This document shows positions 42,560 to 50,252 of a stretch of 64,000 nt of DNA, one piece after another. How positions within the stretch are numbered: position 1 is the first letter of the stretch; each line of letters opens with the position of its first letter. The position numbers were made by a program, and so were the translations under genes. The notes beneath the pieces are model-generated. The model searched no databases. It saw nothing but the letters and a program-made list of their open reading frames with translations, and was not told the DNA's origin. This stretch comes from Halanaerobium saccharolyticum (GTDB lineage Bacteria > Bacillota > Halanaerobiia > Halanaerobiales > Halanaerobiaceae): contig NZ_SNWX01000014.1 of assembly GCF_004362045.1 (NCBI RefSeq), forward strand, positions 1 to 64,000, given 5' to 3'.

Positions 42560-43267
42560 TTATATTGCTTTATCGAACCACGTAAGATCATATGAATTTT
42601 CAAATTGTGTTACTAACAGTTCATTTTTTTTGTAAATTTGTTTTAGTAAGTCAGAATAACTTTCCGTTTTGAAAGCCTCGTCTCTTAGTTCTTTATATAT
42701 TTTTTCATTGGGCAGATAATAATCAATTAACATTTCAATTGTATAATATAGACCAAGTTTAAAGCCACGCATTTCAATAACTTTAGTAATACCAGTATTA
42801 AGCAGCATTTTAGAATTTAAACGGGCATCTACATCTAATCTAAAAGAAATCATATATTTAATAAGAGATTCTATTTTTTTGGCAGTTATGATTAAATCAT
42901 TAAATAATTTGTTTTCTATATTTTTAAGTTCTAAATTTGTTGAATGATTTGTAGCAGCAGAAATGTTATCAATAAATACAGATAAGTTTTTGCTGAACTT
43001 ATTATCAATAGTAAAGCTATTAAGAATTTCTGGGTTATGGTCAATATCATTTTGAATATAATTGGCTATTAGACTTAATGAATAGAGAAATCCTTTATAA
43101 ATTCCTCGTTCGTTTCTGGTATAAATTAATTCTTTTTGTAAGCCACTTTTATTATTTTTAACATGTAATTCAAGTGTAGTTTCTGGCAAGTCCATACTTG
43201 CATACTTAGCTTCATTTGCCTTCGCTTCGATTTCTTTTTGTATTATTTTTAAATTCATTTTTTCCAT
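42560..43267 (-). CDS. unknown-family protein, first paralogue
   Basis: 235 aa, helical. Same architecture as the two following paralogues, with the GFLYSLSLI and GLYYTIEML repeats. ATG 43267 has GAGGTG 10 nt upstream; a second ATG three codons on is possible. It lies just behind a palindromic operator-like site (43305-43327). The cluster of three paralogues plus two zinc ribbons is the least explained part of the element. Confidence 0.75.
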   Translation of the reverse strand: MEKMNLKIIQKEIEAKANEAKYASMDLPETTLELHVKNNKSGLQKELIYTRNERGIYKGFLYSLSLIANYIQNDIDHNPEILNSFTIDNKFSKNLSVFIDNISAATNHSTNLELKNIENKLFNDLIITAKKIESLIKYMISFRLDVDARLNSKMLLNTGITKVIEMRGFKLGLYYTIEMLIDYYLPNEKIYKELRDEAFKTESYSDLLKQIYKKNELLVTQFENSYDLTWFDKAI

Positions 43268-43304
43268 TTATTTTTTACACCTCTATTTGTGTTTTTATTT
43301 AAGA

Positions 43305-43327
43305 AGTGCTATTATAATTATAGCACT
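43305..43327 (-). promoter_or_regulatory. palindromic operator over a -10 element
   Basis: Perfect arms AGTGCTAT/ATAGCACT around a TATAATT centre. The centre supplies TATAAT on either strand, so a repressor bound here would control the unknown-family operon on the minus strand and possibly a short plus-strand transcript. Confidence 0.5.
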
Positions 43328-43390
43328 AATGACTCTTTGCAATATTCGTTAGTGTGAACATCCACCAATGCCAGTTGGTGGCTTTTTTTA
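43322..43390 (+). ncRNA. candidate small RNA with its own terminator
   Basis: On the plus strand a CACTAA/TTAGTG hairpin (43324-43354) is followed by a strong terminator, CCACC/GGTGG stem plus seven T (43362-43389). No plus-strand gene lies upstream, yet the T-run is only on this strand. A -10-like TATAATT is present in the palindrome at 43305-43327. It may equally be a terminator guarding against readthrough into the opposing gene. Confidence 0.35.
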
Positions 43391-43391
43391 T

Positions 43392-45488
43392 TTACACTAA
43401 CTTTTTTACTATTTCTTTTTGTTTCTCCTTAGTCGGTATAACAACTGGCAATTTGGATAAATCAGCTAATTTAATGTATTTCATAGTTTTATTAACAGCA
43501 GCTTCATTCATTATTTCTTTAGCAAAATAACTATTAAGATAAATAGCCAAGTATTCTGCTAATATCTCTTCTGAGCTAACTCTTATTCGTGTTAATTTAT
43601 CATCAAAAGTAAGATCAGAGAGACTTTTATCTATAATTGCTGCCGGTCCAATGTCACCTTTACGTCTAATCAATATATCTCCTTTAACAACCGTTCTTAT
43701 TTTATCTTCGATAAGTTTCACCTCATCAAATTCGTCTATAAAGGCAAGAACTTTTAAATTTTTTGATTTAATTATCCTAGATTTTAACTCACCTCCTTTA
43801 TAGCGGGATAGATTAACTCCATTTTGAATTTCAGCTATCTCTTTAAGTGGAACAATCTGAGTTCCATTTTCTAATGCTAAATAATTCCTAACTTTTTCAC
43901 TGTCATGTTTAAGTGATAATTCATTTTCAAAGTAACTACCTAACACTTCATTTATCAATGTTTGATTTTCTTTTGATAATTCTTCAACTGATTTACTTTG
44001 GAAGCTTTCTTTGGTGTCTTTAGATATCTGTTGTCTTTTTTCATCACTAAACCATGGTATTTCAAACTCTTTTAAAGCTCTTATAGGCAATCTCCTTATA
44101 ACTTTACCTCTAGTATTTGCACTAATTTGCTGTTTGAAATAGTCAGTCTTTAAAGCCCATAAAATATAGTGAGTGTCATAATCTGAGCTAATTACAGCAA
44201 AGTTATCAGATACTAAAAAATCATCTGCTTCAACTAGTGCAGGTGTATAATCCCCCTGGATTAATGGCATTAAGATGTCACCCTTATATGCTTTTAATCT
44301 GACCTTCGAAGATAAATCTTCAACTCTTTCATTACTAGTAGATATGATCTTTCCTTTATTATCAATAGACTTAAGATGAACTACTTGCTTAGTTTCTTCA
44401 GATTCTAAATCCTCATCAGTTATTCTACGTGAGCTGAGGTTTATATCCACTTTTTCTTTTAGCTTTTTAGTTGGATAATCAGGAGTTTGAGGCTCAAGTA
44501 GATATTTAGTAAACAACCAGTTATCAGTTTCTAAATTATTATATTTTATATCACGACCGTTTTCTTTAATTTCCTGAATGTTAGAACCAAAAGACATATA
44601 AATATAATCGGAATCATTTATACTGGGTTTTGATTGTTTCCTTAGTTTAATTATTGCAAACTCAGCAGCTGTATTCTTAAAAATAGGTCTGTCAATTCCT
44701 ATAATTGATAATAATTTTGAATGCTTAGAAATTAGTTTCCTAATAGGTTCATTTTTATTAGTAAATAATAGTGAAGTTGGCACTAGAGCAAATAGAAGTC
44801 CTTTTTCTTTTAAATTTTCCAAGGCTTTAAGGATTGTTGCAGCTTCCACACTAATATTTTTGCTGTAATTGAGAAGATTTAAATCAAAATAATCCAGTTT
44901 AATATTTTCCAGAGATATATTATTACCTAACGGTGAATTACAAAATATAAGATCATATTTTTCTTTAGAGCTCTCAATCACGAATGGATTAACTTTTTCA
45001 AAACTAATGTCATAATCAACTATGGAATATATTTGCTCTTGAAATTTAATAACCTTTTCATCAAATTCCTGAGCAACAAATTTTGAAGTAGGATATTTAA
45101 TTAGAAATTCATCCAGCAGACTTGTAAAACCATTATTTATACTCAGGACATTTCCAATAGATTTTTCTGGTGATATACTCTTGATCTGTTCATTGATTAG
45201 ATATTTTGTATCACTGTTCTTTCTAAAAACATAATTCCCTTTCATTTTTATTCTGGTACTTTTTTCATTTAAATAGGCCTCAATTTCTCTAAGTTGCCTA
45301 AGCTTAATCTCATCAGGCAAAAGTATAATTTCTTTAACCAAAGGATAATAATCATCCTCAGGATTCATCTTTTTCCTTTCTTCTGCTTCGGCAATCTTTT
45401 TGTTAAATACTTCCATTATATTACGAGGATTTTTACCCCCTTTGCTCAATTCATCCAACTTATTTTTAAGATTTTTGTCAAGAGACAT
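43392..45488 (-). CDS. degenerate adenine methyltransferase fused to type I specificity domains
   Basis: 698 aa. After a helical N-terminus, about 100-320 resemble an HsdM-type N6-adenine methyltransferase, but motif IV reads FCNSPLGNN instead of NPPF/Y and the SAM motif (VLSINNGFTSLLDEF) is weak, so catalysis is doubtful. Residues 340-698 carry two HsdS-like target-recognition domains (LKAYKGDILMPLIQGD and TVVKGDILIRRKGDIGPA; end VVIPTKEKQKEIVKKLV). No HsdR is present. A divergent SF2 helicase gene is adjacent. SD AAAGGAG, ATG 45488. It may be a DNA-recognition factor rather than a modifying enzyme. Confidence 0.75.
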   Translation of the reverse strand: MSLDKNLKNKLDELSKGGKNPRNIMEVFNKKIAEAEERKKMNPEDDYYPLVKEIILLPDEIKLRQLREIEAYLNEKSTRIKMKGNYVFRKNSDTKYLINEQIKSISPEKSIGNVLSINNGFTSLLDEFLIKYPTSKFVAQEFDEKVIKFQEQIYSIVDYDISFEKVNPFVIESSKEKYDLIFCNSPLGNNISLENIKLDYFDLNLLNYSKNISVEAATILKALENLKEKGLLFALVPTSLLFTNKNEPIRKLISKHSKLLSIIGIDRPIFKNTAAEFAIIKLRKQSKPSINDSDYIYMSFGSNIQEIKENGRDIKYNNLETDNWLFTKYLLEPQTPDYPTKKLKEKVDINLSSRRITDEDLESEETKQVVHLKSIDNKGKIISTSNERVEDLSSKVRLKAYKGDILMPLIQGDYTPALVEADDFLVSDNFAVISSDYDTHYILWALKTDYFKQQISANTRGKVIRRLPIRALKEFEIPWFSDEKRQQISKDTKESFQSKSVEELSKENQTLINEVLGSYFENELSLKHDSEKVRNYLALENGTQIVPLKEIAEIQNGVNLSRYKGGELKSRIIKSKNLKVLAFIDEFDEVKLIEDKIRTVVKGDILIRRKGDIGPAAIIDKSLSDLTFDDKLTRIRVSSEEILAEYLAIYLNSYFAKEIMNEAAVNKTMKYIKLADLSKLPVVIPTKEKQKEIVKKLV

Positions 45489-45573
45489 TTTTGTGCTCCT
45501 TTCATTTATTATGTGAATTATTTTTAGTTTTTTAAACTCCGATCAAAAAAATTACTATCTCAACTCTGATACT

Positions 45574-45602
45574 ATTATACCATTCATATTACCTCAAGTC
45601 AA
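45574..45602 (-). promoter_or_regulatory. promoter of the methyltransferase-specificity gene
   Basis: TTGACT (45597-45602), 17-bp spacer, TATAAT (45574-45579) on the minus strand; near consensus. Confidence 0.75.
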
Positions 45603-45641
45603 GAAAAACTAAAAATAATTCAATAAATATTTGCATTATTC

Positions 45642-45684
45642 TTTGACTTATTTAATTATATGCTGTATACTTTAAATAGTCAAA
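45642..45684 (+). promoter_or_regulatory. promoter of the helicase gene enclosed by an inverted repeat
   Basis: TTGACT (45643-45648), 17-bp spacer, TATACT (45666-45671). The promoter is framed by arms TTTGACTTATTTA (45642-45654) and TAAATAGTCAAA (45673-45684), complementary except for one extra base, suggesting a repressor site over both promoter boxes. Confidence 0.65.
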
Positions 45685-45714
45685 CTAATAAATTAGGAGG
45701 TTATCAATACAGAT

Positions 45715-47766
45715 ATGGCAGAAACAAACGAAGACATCATAAGACAAAATTTGAACATATATAAAGGAAAAGAGTTAGAAATAGAAGGGAAATATATTCA
45801 AAATAATCACATTGATAAAATATTTGAGTCATTATTCCAAAATGACAATAAAAAGATATTAGTTACCAGTGTGACCGGAAGTGGGAAAACTTATTCATTC
45901 TTAAAAAATGTTCAAAAAAATGAAATCAAAACAATATTTTTGGCACCTTATAAATCTACAACCTGGCAAACTTCCGTTAGTTATAAACACGAAAATACAG
46001 TTGGTTTCTGGGGGGATAAATCTGTAGATTTAACAGGAGACGAAACTGTGATAATTGCTACTTATGATAAATCAAAACAAATTAGCGAGCAAATAGACTG
46101 CTCTGATTTTACATTAATTATAGATGAATCTCATAATTCAATTGGCCAATACGGATTTAGAAAAGAGGCAATAAAAAATGTTAACAAGCTATCTGAAGTG
46201 GTTGAGAATATTATCCATATTACAGCAACTCCAGTAGGTTTAAATCCAAAATATGATATGATTTATAACTTTAAAAAGGAAAAAACTTTGGAACAGGCAG
46301 TTATCGTTAATAGTAACCAATTATCTGATTTGATTAGTTTTTTAAAAGATAATAAAAAGGAGAATCATCTTGATATTATTCGGATAAACAATAAAAAGAA
46401 ACAACAGATAATTAAGGATACTCTCGTGAAGGATGATTTTTATTCAAAAGAAGAAATATTGATATTTAATAGTGATGTAAAAGGGAATAGTGAATTTAGA
46501 AATCTTATTAATAATGATAAAATAAATAAGAAGATTAGACTTGTGTTAACTACTAGCTTAATCGATGATGGAGTTAATATTAAAAATAAAAATATTAATA
46601 ATATATACTATTTTGGAAGTTTAGATTTTAATGCAATAGTCCAGTTTCCAAATAGAAATCGAAATGGATTTAATACCATGTTTTTATTCGGGAAACATAA
46701 TAATGACCGGGAGGCATTTAATATAAATGAGAGGTTTAACTATCTTTATAACGCAGATAAAGAAACAATTGGGAGGTATAATAACGTTCTTAAAGAGTTA
46801 AACTATTCTCCTGAAAACAAGAAAAAAGAAAATGAATTGTCTAGTCTTATTAATTCTATTACTAAAACTTTGGAAACTTTGGATTCAAATTTTGTATCTT
46901 TGGATAAGAAAAAGAATATATATTACATAGATAAAAATAAAATTTCATTAAGAGTATATCAAAAATTAAACGGCACGCTTTCAAATCATGACATTTTAGA
47001 AACTGTGTTAAATGAGTATGCTGGCTTTAAAAATGTGAAAAAGATTAACCAATCAAATAATAAAAATTACAGCTCTGAAAAAAAACAAGAAATGAAAAAG
47101 GCTTTAAAATCTATTCTAAAAGATCCAAATATTAATCGAGAAATTGCTGTTAAAAGGCTAGTGCAATGGTCTGATATATCTGTAAATATTAACTTAAGTG
47201 AACCTGATAATGAAATAAACAGGATTGAAGATAAATATTTTAAATTGAGTGAAATTGCAAGTACTCAAAAAAGAGCAGTTAATAAGTTGGGTAGATTATA
47301 TAGTATTCTTAATAAAGCAAAAATGAATCAGAATGTTGTTCAAAATGTTTTGGAACTATACGAGAAAAATATAACTCCAAAAACTTTAGATGCTAGGATT
47401 GGTTTTGCTATAATTATTAATAGCCCCAGTATCATTAAAAAAATTGATCCAATAAAATCAAAAAAATTAGATGAAATACTTGCTTTAGAATATACCACTA
47501 AAACCAACTCTAAGCTTAAAACTATACTCAATGAAATAACAGGTAAATGGATAAAAAGTCCTAAAGTTTTTTTAGCTAAATTTTTTGAGATTGATACAAC
47601 TACCAAGCGAGATAAAAATGGTAAGTCAAAGAGATTTACTGTAATAAAGAATAGAATTAAAATTGACAATATATATGGAATTGATTTCAGTTATATCTTG
47701 AAGCGATTAAATAAGGATCAATTGAGTAAATGGTCGAATCATAATTTTAGTTTATTGGCAGCATAA
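45715..47766 (+). CDS. SF2 DEAD/DEAH-like helicase
   Basis: 683 aa, the only plus-strand gene of the element outside the nested transposon. Walker A TSVTGSGKT, motif II IIDESHN, motif III ITATP, motif V TTSLIDDGVNI and motif VI QFPNRNRNG define an SF2 helicase of about 350 residues. A 330-residue helical, lysine-rich C-terminal part follows with no recognised nuclease. AGGAGG lies 14 nt before the ATG, an unusually long gap. It could be the motor of a restriction-like system with the divergent methyltransferase-specificity protein, or an origin-binding replication helicase of the element. Confidence 0.75.
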   Translation: MAETNEDIIRQNLNIYKGKELEIEGKYIQNNHIDKIFESLFQNDNKKILVTSVTGSGKTYSFLKNVQKNEIKTIFLAPYKSTTWQTSVSYKHENTVGFWGDKSVDLTGDETVIIATYDKSKQISEQIDCSDFTLIIDESHNSIGQYGFRKEAIKNVNKLSEVVENIIHITATPVGLNPKYDMIYNFKKEKTLEQAVIVNSNQLSDLISFLKDNKKENHLDIIRINNKKKQQIIKDTLVKDDFYSKEEILIFNSDVKGNSEFRNLINNDKINKKIRLVLTTSLIDDGVNIKNKNINNIYYFGSLDFNAIVQFPNRNRNGFNTMFLFGKHNNDREAFNINERFNYLYNADKETIGRYNNVLKELNYSPENKKKENELSSLINSITKTLETLDSNFVSLDKKKNIYYIDKNKISLRVYQKLNGTLSNHDILETVLNEYAGFKNVKKINQSNNKNYSSEKKQEMKKALKSILKDPNINREIAVKRLVQWSDISVNINLSEPDNEINRIEDKYFKLSEIASTQKRAVNKLGRLYSILNKAKMNQNVVQNVLELYEKNITPKTLDARIGFAIIINSPSIIKKIDPIKSKKLDEILALEYTTKTNSKLKTILNEITGKWIKSPKVFLAKFFEIDTTTKRDKNGKSKRFTVIKNRIKIDNIYGIDFSYILKRLNKDQLSKWSNHNFSLLAA

Positions 47767-48106
47767 AATTAATTTGTAACAATTCCCACAATTAAGTTCT
47801 TAATAAGATCTTAAATATAATACCCAATATTGTTACAGATTATTGATATTGAGTAGTTTGAGATACCTGTCAGCCACGTAAAAGAGCGTTGTCCTTTAAC
47901 TAACAGTCATATCTGGGGCAAACATTATCTTACGTGATTGAGGAGGGGTTTAATTCGAATTTGAAATTTTAAGGTTAAATAGAACTATCTCAATCAATTT
48001 AAGCCATTTAACTCCCTATAATTCAGAACGGATCAAAGTTTAATCTTAATTAATAATTTACTAATAAGAATAAAGATGGAGAAATTAATCTCCATCTAAT
48101 TGTTCA
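47767..48106. other. intergenic region with inverted repeats between helicase and integrase
   Basis: 340 bp without a gene. It holds two separated inverted repeats: GTAACAAT (47776-47783) / ATTGTTAC (47829-47836) and CACGTAA (47875-47881) / TTACGTG (47930-47936). The integrase terminator is at 48074-48097. The repeats beside a helicase gene could form an origin or transfer site, but nothing proves this. Confidence 0.4.
48074..48097 (-). terminator. terminator of the integrase gene
   Basis: Perfect 9-bp stem AGATGGAGA/TCTCCATCT with a 6-nt loop, then TTTATTCTT on the minus strand, 10 nt past the integrase stop. Confidence 0.8.
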
Positions 48107-49057
48107 TTATTCCTTTTTCATAGTAATTCTCTTGTTTCTAGTATTAGTAAAATTCTCTAACGGGCAATATTCATTAAATCCTTCTTTTAGATCTTCACTA
48201 AAAAGATTAATATAATTTTTTGTAACCTTAATACTTGAATGTCCAAGTAATTTCATCAGAGTAAATGCATCTATGCCATTCTTTATTGCTAATTTAGCAA
48301 AGGTATGGCGGTATTGATGAATTGAGTATCTACTTATGTCACGCTTTAAATGATAAGTTTTTATGGCACTCTGCATACCTCTTTTAGTAAGCTGTTTACC
48401 CGTCTGTTGGCTGCAGAATAAATATTCATCTTCAATACCTTTACGATAAATTAAATACTCTGTTAAAACCTCAAAAAGAGTTTTACTCATAGGGATGATT
48501 TGAGTCTTTCTACTTTTAGTATGGGCTAAATTAATAACAAGATTCTCAAAATCCAGATGCTTTATTTTCATATTTAACAGAGTAGATAATCTTACTCCTG
48601 TTGCTAAAAGAAAGTTAACCATAACCCAGTTTCTATACTCACTAAAGCTGCAGTCATTGGTGTTAGGTTTTTTTAGTAGTTTCTTTAATTCTTTATTAGT
48701 ATATGTTTCCTTAACAGCTGCTTGAGTTTTTAATAGCTCCACTTTGAATTCAACTATATAATTCAGCTTCTGACAATAATACACAAACGCTCTCACGCCT
48801 CTAAGATGTGCATTTACTGACTTATTATTCAGATCAAATTCTGACTGTAGATATATAGCATACTGTTGGATTATTGGAGAAGTGATATCAGCTATATGAG
48901 TTTTATTTTCTTTTAACCAGCCTAAAAATCGTTTAAGTTTTTCTTCATAAAAAGAAATTGATCCATCAGATAAATTCTTCGAATGCTTATATCTCATAAA
49001 ATCTTCAAATACTTCATAATTAGTTTTATCCGCTGAAATAGTATTCATTCTAATCAT
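48107..49057 (-). CDS. int: tyrosine integrase of the element
   Basis: A 316-aa tyrosine recombinase. A SAM-like core-binding domain at about 15-105 (FEDFMRYKHSKNLSDGSISFYEEKL) and the catalytic domain show Arg in ATGVRLSTLLNM, HQYRHTFA (H-x-x-R), LLGHSSI (His) and the nucleophile in VTKNYINLF. It sits 200 bp from the tRNA-Ser att site, the usual arrangement, and should catalyse integration and excision at the 72-bp core. ATG 49057 has GGTGATG upstream. There is no obvious separate excisionase. Confidence 0.93.
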   Translation of the reverse strand: MIRMNTISADKTNYEVFEDFMRYKHSKNLSDGSISFYEEKLKRFLGWLKENKTHIADITSPIIQQYAIYLQSEFDLNNKSVNAHLRGVRAFVYYCQKLNYIVEFKVELLKTQAAVKETYTNKELKKLLKKPNTNDCSFSEYRNWVMVNFLLATGVRLSTLLNMKIKHLDFENLVINLAHTKSRKTQIIPMSKTLFEVLTEYLIYRKGIEDEYLFCSQQTGKQLTKRGMQSAIKTYHLKRDISRYSIHQYRHTFAKLAIKNGIDAFTLMKLLGHSSIKVTKNYINLFSEDLKEGFNEYCPLENFTNTRNKRITMKKE

Positions 49058-49074
49058 AAGACATCACCAACTCT

Positions 49075-49199
49075 AAATCAGAAAAAAACAGAGAAAAATC
49101 AGCAATAATAGACTTTTTTAACATAAAAAACCCCCATCAATTTAGTTTGATAGGAGTTAATCAGTGTATCGGATCAGCCTAAAATCAGGCAAAAATCAG
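49075..49199. promoter_or_regulatory. right terminal region: integrase arm sites and terminator hairpin
   Basis: AAATCAG/AAAATCAG occurs at 49075-49081, 49095-49102, 49181-49188 and 49192-49199, all in one orientation and matching the two copies at the left end. Between them, a CTCCTATCAAA/TTGATGGGGG-type hairpin with a T-run (49126-49156, minus strand) probably ends the tRNA transcript. Confidence 0.6.
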
Positions 49200-49255
49200 A
49201 TACGTTTTATTTAATTAACGAGCATTTCAATAACAGGTACTATTCCCGTTATAAC

Positions 49256-49327
49256 GCCCTTAATATTCAATGGCGGAGAGACAGGGACTCGAACCCTGAC
49301 ACCTTTCGGCTTCACCGGATTTCAAGT
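49256..49327 (-). repeat. right attachment site: 72-bp direct repeat within tRNA-Ser
   Basis: Identical to 22407-22478. It comprises the tRNA from the anticodon loop to CCA plus 15 bp of 3' flank. Integration regenerates a complete tRNA here. Confidence 0.95.
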
Positions 49328-49358
49328 CCGGCTCCTTAGCCAATTCGGACATCTCTCC
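49271..49358 (-). tRNA. tRNA-Ser (anticodon UGA), CCA encoded
   Basis: 88 nt on the minus strand: acceptor GGAGAGA paired with TCTCTCC, anticodon stem CCGGA/TCCGG around loop CTTGAAA giving anticodon TGA, a class II long variable arm, the T loop GGTTCGAGTCC and an encoded GCCA end. It is intact and hosts the integrative element at its 3' half. Confidence 0.96.
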
Positions 49359-49548
49359 ACTTATGTCACAAGTAGTATTGTACTATATCTTTTTAGTGGT
49401 GTCAAGAGAAATTAGTTATTTTCAGAGATTATTATTTTTGGGGAACAAAAACTATCCTAATTCCAATTATAAGATTTTTATACTTTAAGCAAGTATTTTT
49501 GTTGAAAATAAAACGTTGTTTCTATAAATCTTAACTAAATTACTAAAT

Positions 49549-50094
49549 TCACCATCCAATTAACTCACTAAACAACTTTCCCAACTCAGCTGGCGATTCT
49601 TCCATCCCTTTTTCGATCCACTTATCTAAAGTACTCCATAACGCGCCAGCATAAAACTTAGGTGCATATTCTGCCGCACTTTCACTTAAACCTAAACATT
49701 TAAAAGCTGAAAAAGCTTTATCAAGTTCTTCTATATATTTTTCAAATCCTTTTAATAAAATTAATAAATCATTATTTTTCAATAAAAGTACAAAATCTAA
49801 ATGCTTAGCCCATAATTTGAAATATATTTCTGCTATAGTAAGTTCAGAATGATCATCAAGCTGCAAATAGGACTGAATATGTTCTTCAATAATTTGATTA
49901 ATATAGCAGACTAAAACTTCTTCTTTGTTCTTAAAGTGAGAATAAAAAGTTCTTCTTACTAGATCTGCCCTCTTTGTGATTTCAGCAACTGTAATCTTTG
50001 AGTAATCCTTTTCCTCCATTAAAGAAATTAAGGCTTGAGTTATCATTTTTTTTGATTTAAAAGCACCAGAACTTTCACGTTTTATATTTTTCAT
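49549..50094 (-). CDS. TetR/AcrR-family transcriptional regulator
   Basis: 181 aa. The N-terminal helix-turn-helix (ITVAEITKRADLVRRTFYSHFKNKEEVL, about 34-62) is standard TetR; the C-terminal ligand domain is short and of the TetR_C_33-like kind. It is divergent from the nitroreductase gene, with an 18-bp palindrome between them, so it probably represses that gene and itself. SD GGAGGT, ATG 50094. Confidence 0.9.
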   Translation of the reverse strand: MKNIKRESSGAFKSKKMITQALISLMEEKDYSKITVAEITKRADLVRRTFYSHFKNKEEVLVCYINQIIEEHIQSYLQLDDHSELTIAEIYFKLWAKHLDFVLLLKNNDLLILLKGFEKYIEELDKAFSAFKCLGLSESAAEYAPKFYAGALWSTLDKWIEKGMEESPAELGKLFSELIGW

Positions 50095-50154
50095 CTTGCT
50101 ACCTCCGATCTTATTTCACACAATTTAAATTATGAGTAACTTAGTTGATATTCA

Positions 50155-50213
50155 TTGACACAATCTATCAAGCTTAGTATACTAAAAAATGCACATTTAC
50201 ACAAGTGTGCAAA
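50155..50213 (+). promoter_or_regulatory. promoter and TetR-type operator of the nitroreductase gene
   Basis: TTGACA (50155-50160), 17-bp spacer, TATACT (50178-50183). The palindrome TTTACACAAGTGTGCAAA (50196-50213) follows at the expected transcript start, a suitable site for the divergently encoded TetR protein. Confidence 0.7.
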
Positions 50214-50252
50214 TTAAAATAAAATTATTAAAATATTAGGAGTGGTTTTTAA

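Larger units (their letters stand above)
22407..49327. mobile_element. 26.8-kb integrative element inserted in tRNA-Ser(UGA)
   Basis: A perfect 72-bp direct repeat bounds the region: 22407-22478 and 49256-49327, the latter forming the 3' part of an intact tRNA-Ser. The tyrosine integrase gene (48107-49057) is adjacent to the tRNA copy, and AAAATCAG direct repeats lie inside both ends as likely arm sites. Inside are RecT/Bet, RadC, an ArdC-like protein, restriction-like proteins, defence-like cassettes and a nested transposon. No conjugation genes, relaxase or phage structural genes are visible, so it is best called an integrative (perhaps mobilisable) island. One unit (repeat plus body) measures 26,849 bp. 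Confidence 0.92.

Noticed and set aside
22479-49255. Prophage
   Set aside because: Bet, RadC and the ArdC-like protein are compatible with a phage, but no capsid, terminase, portal, tail or lysis genes are present.
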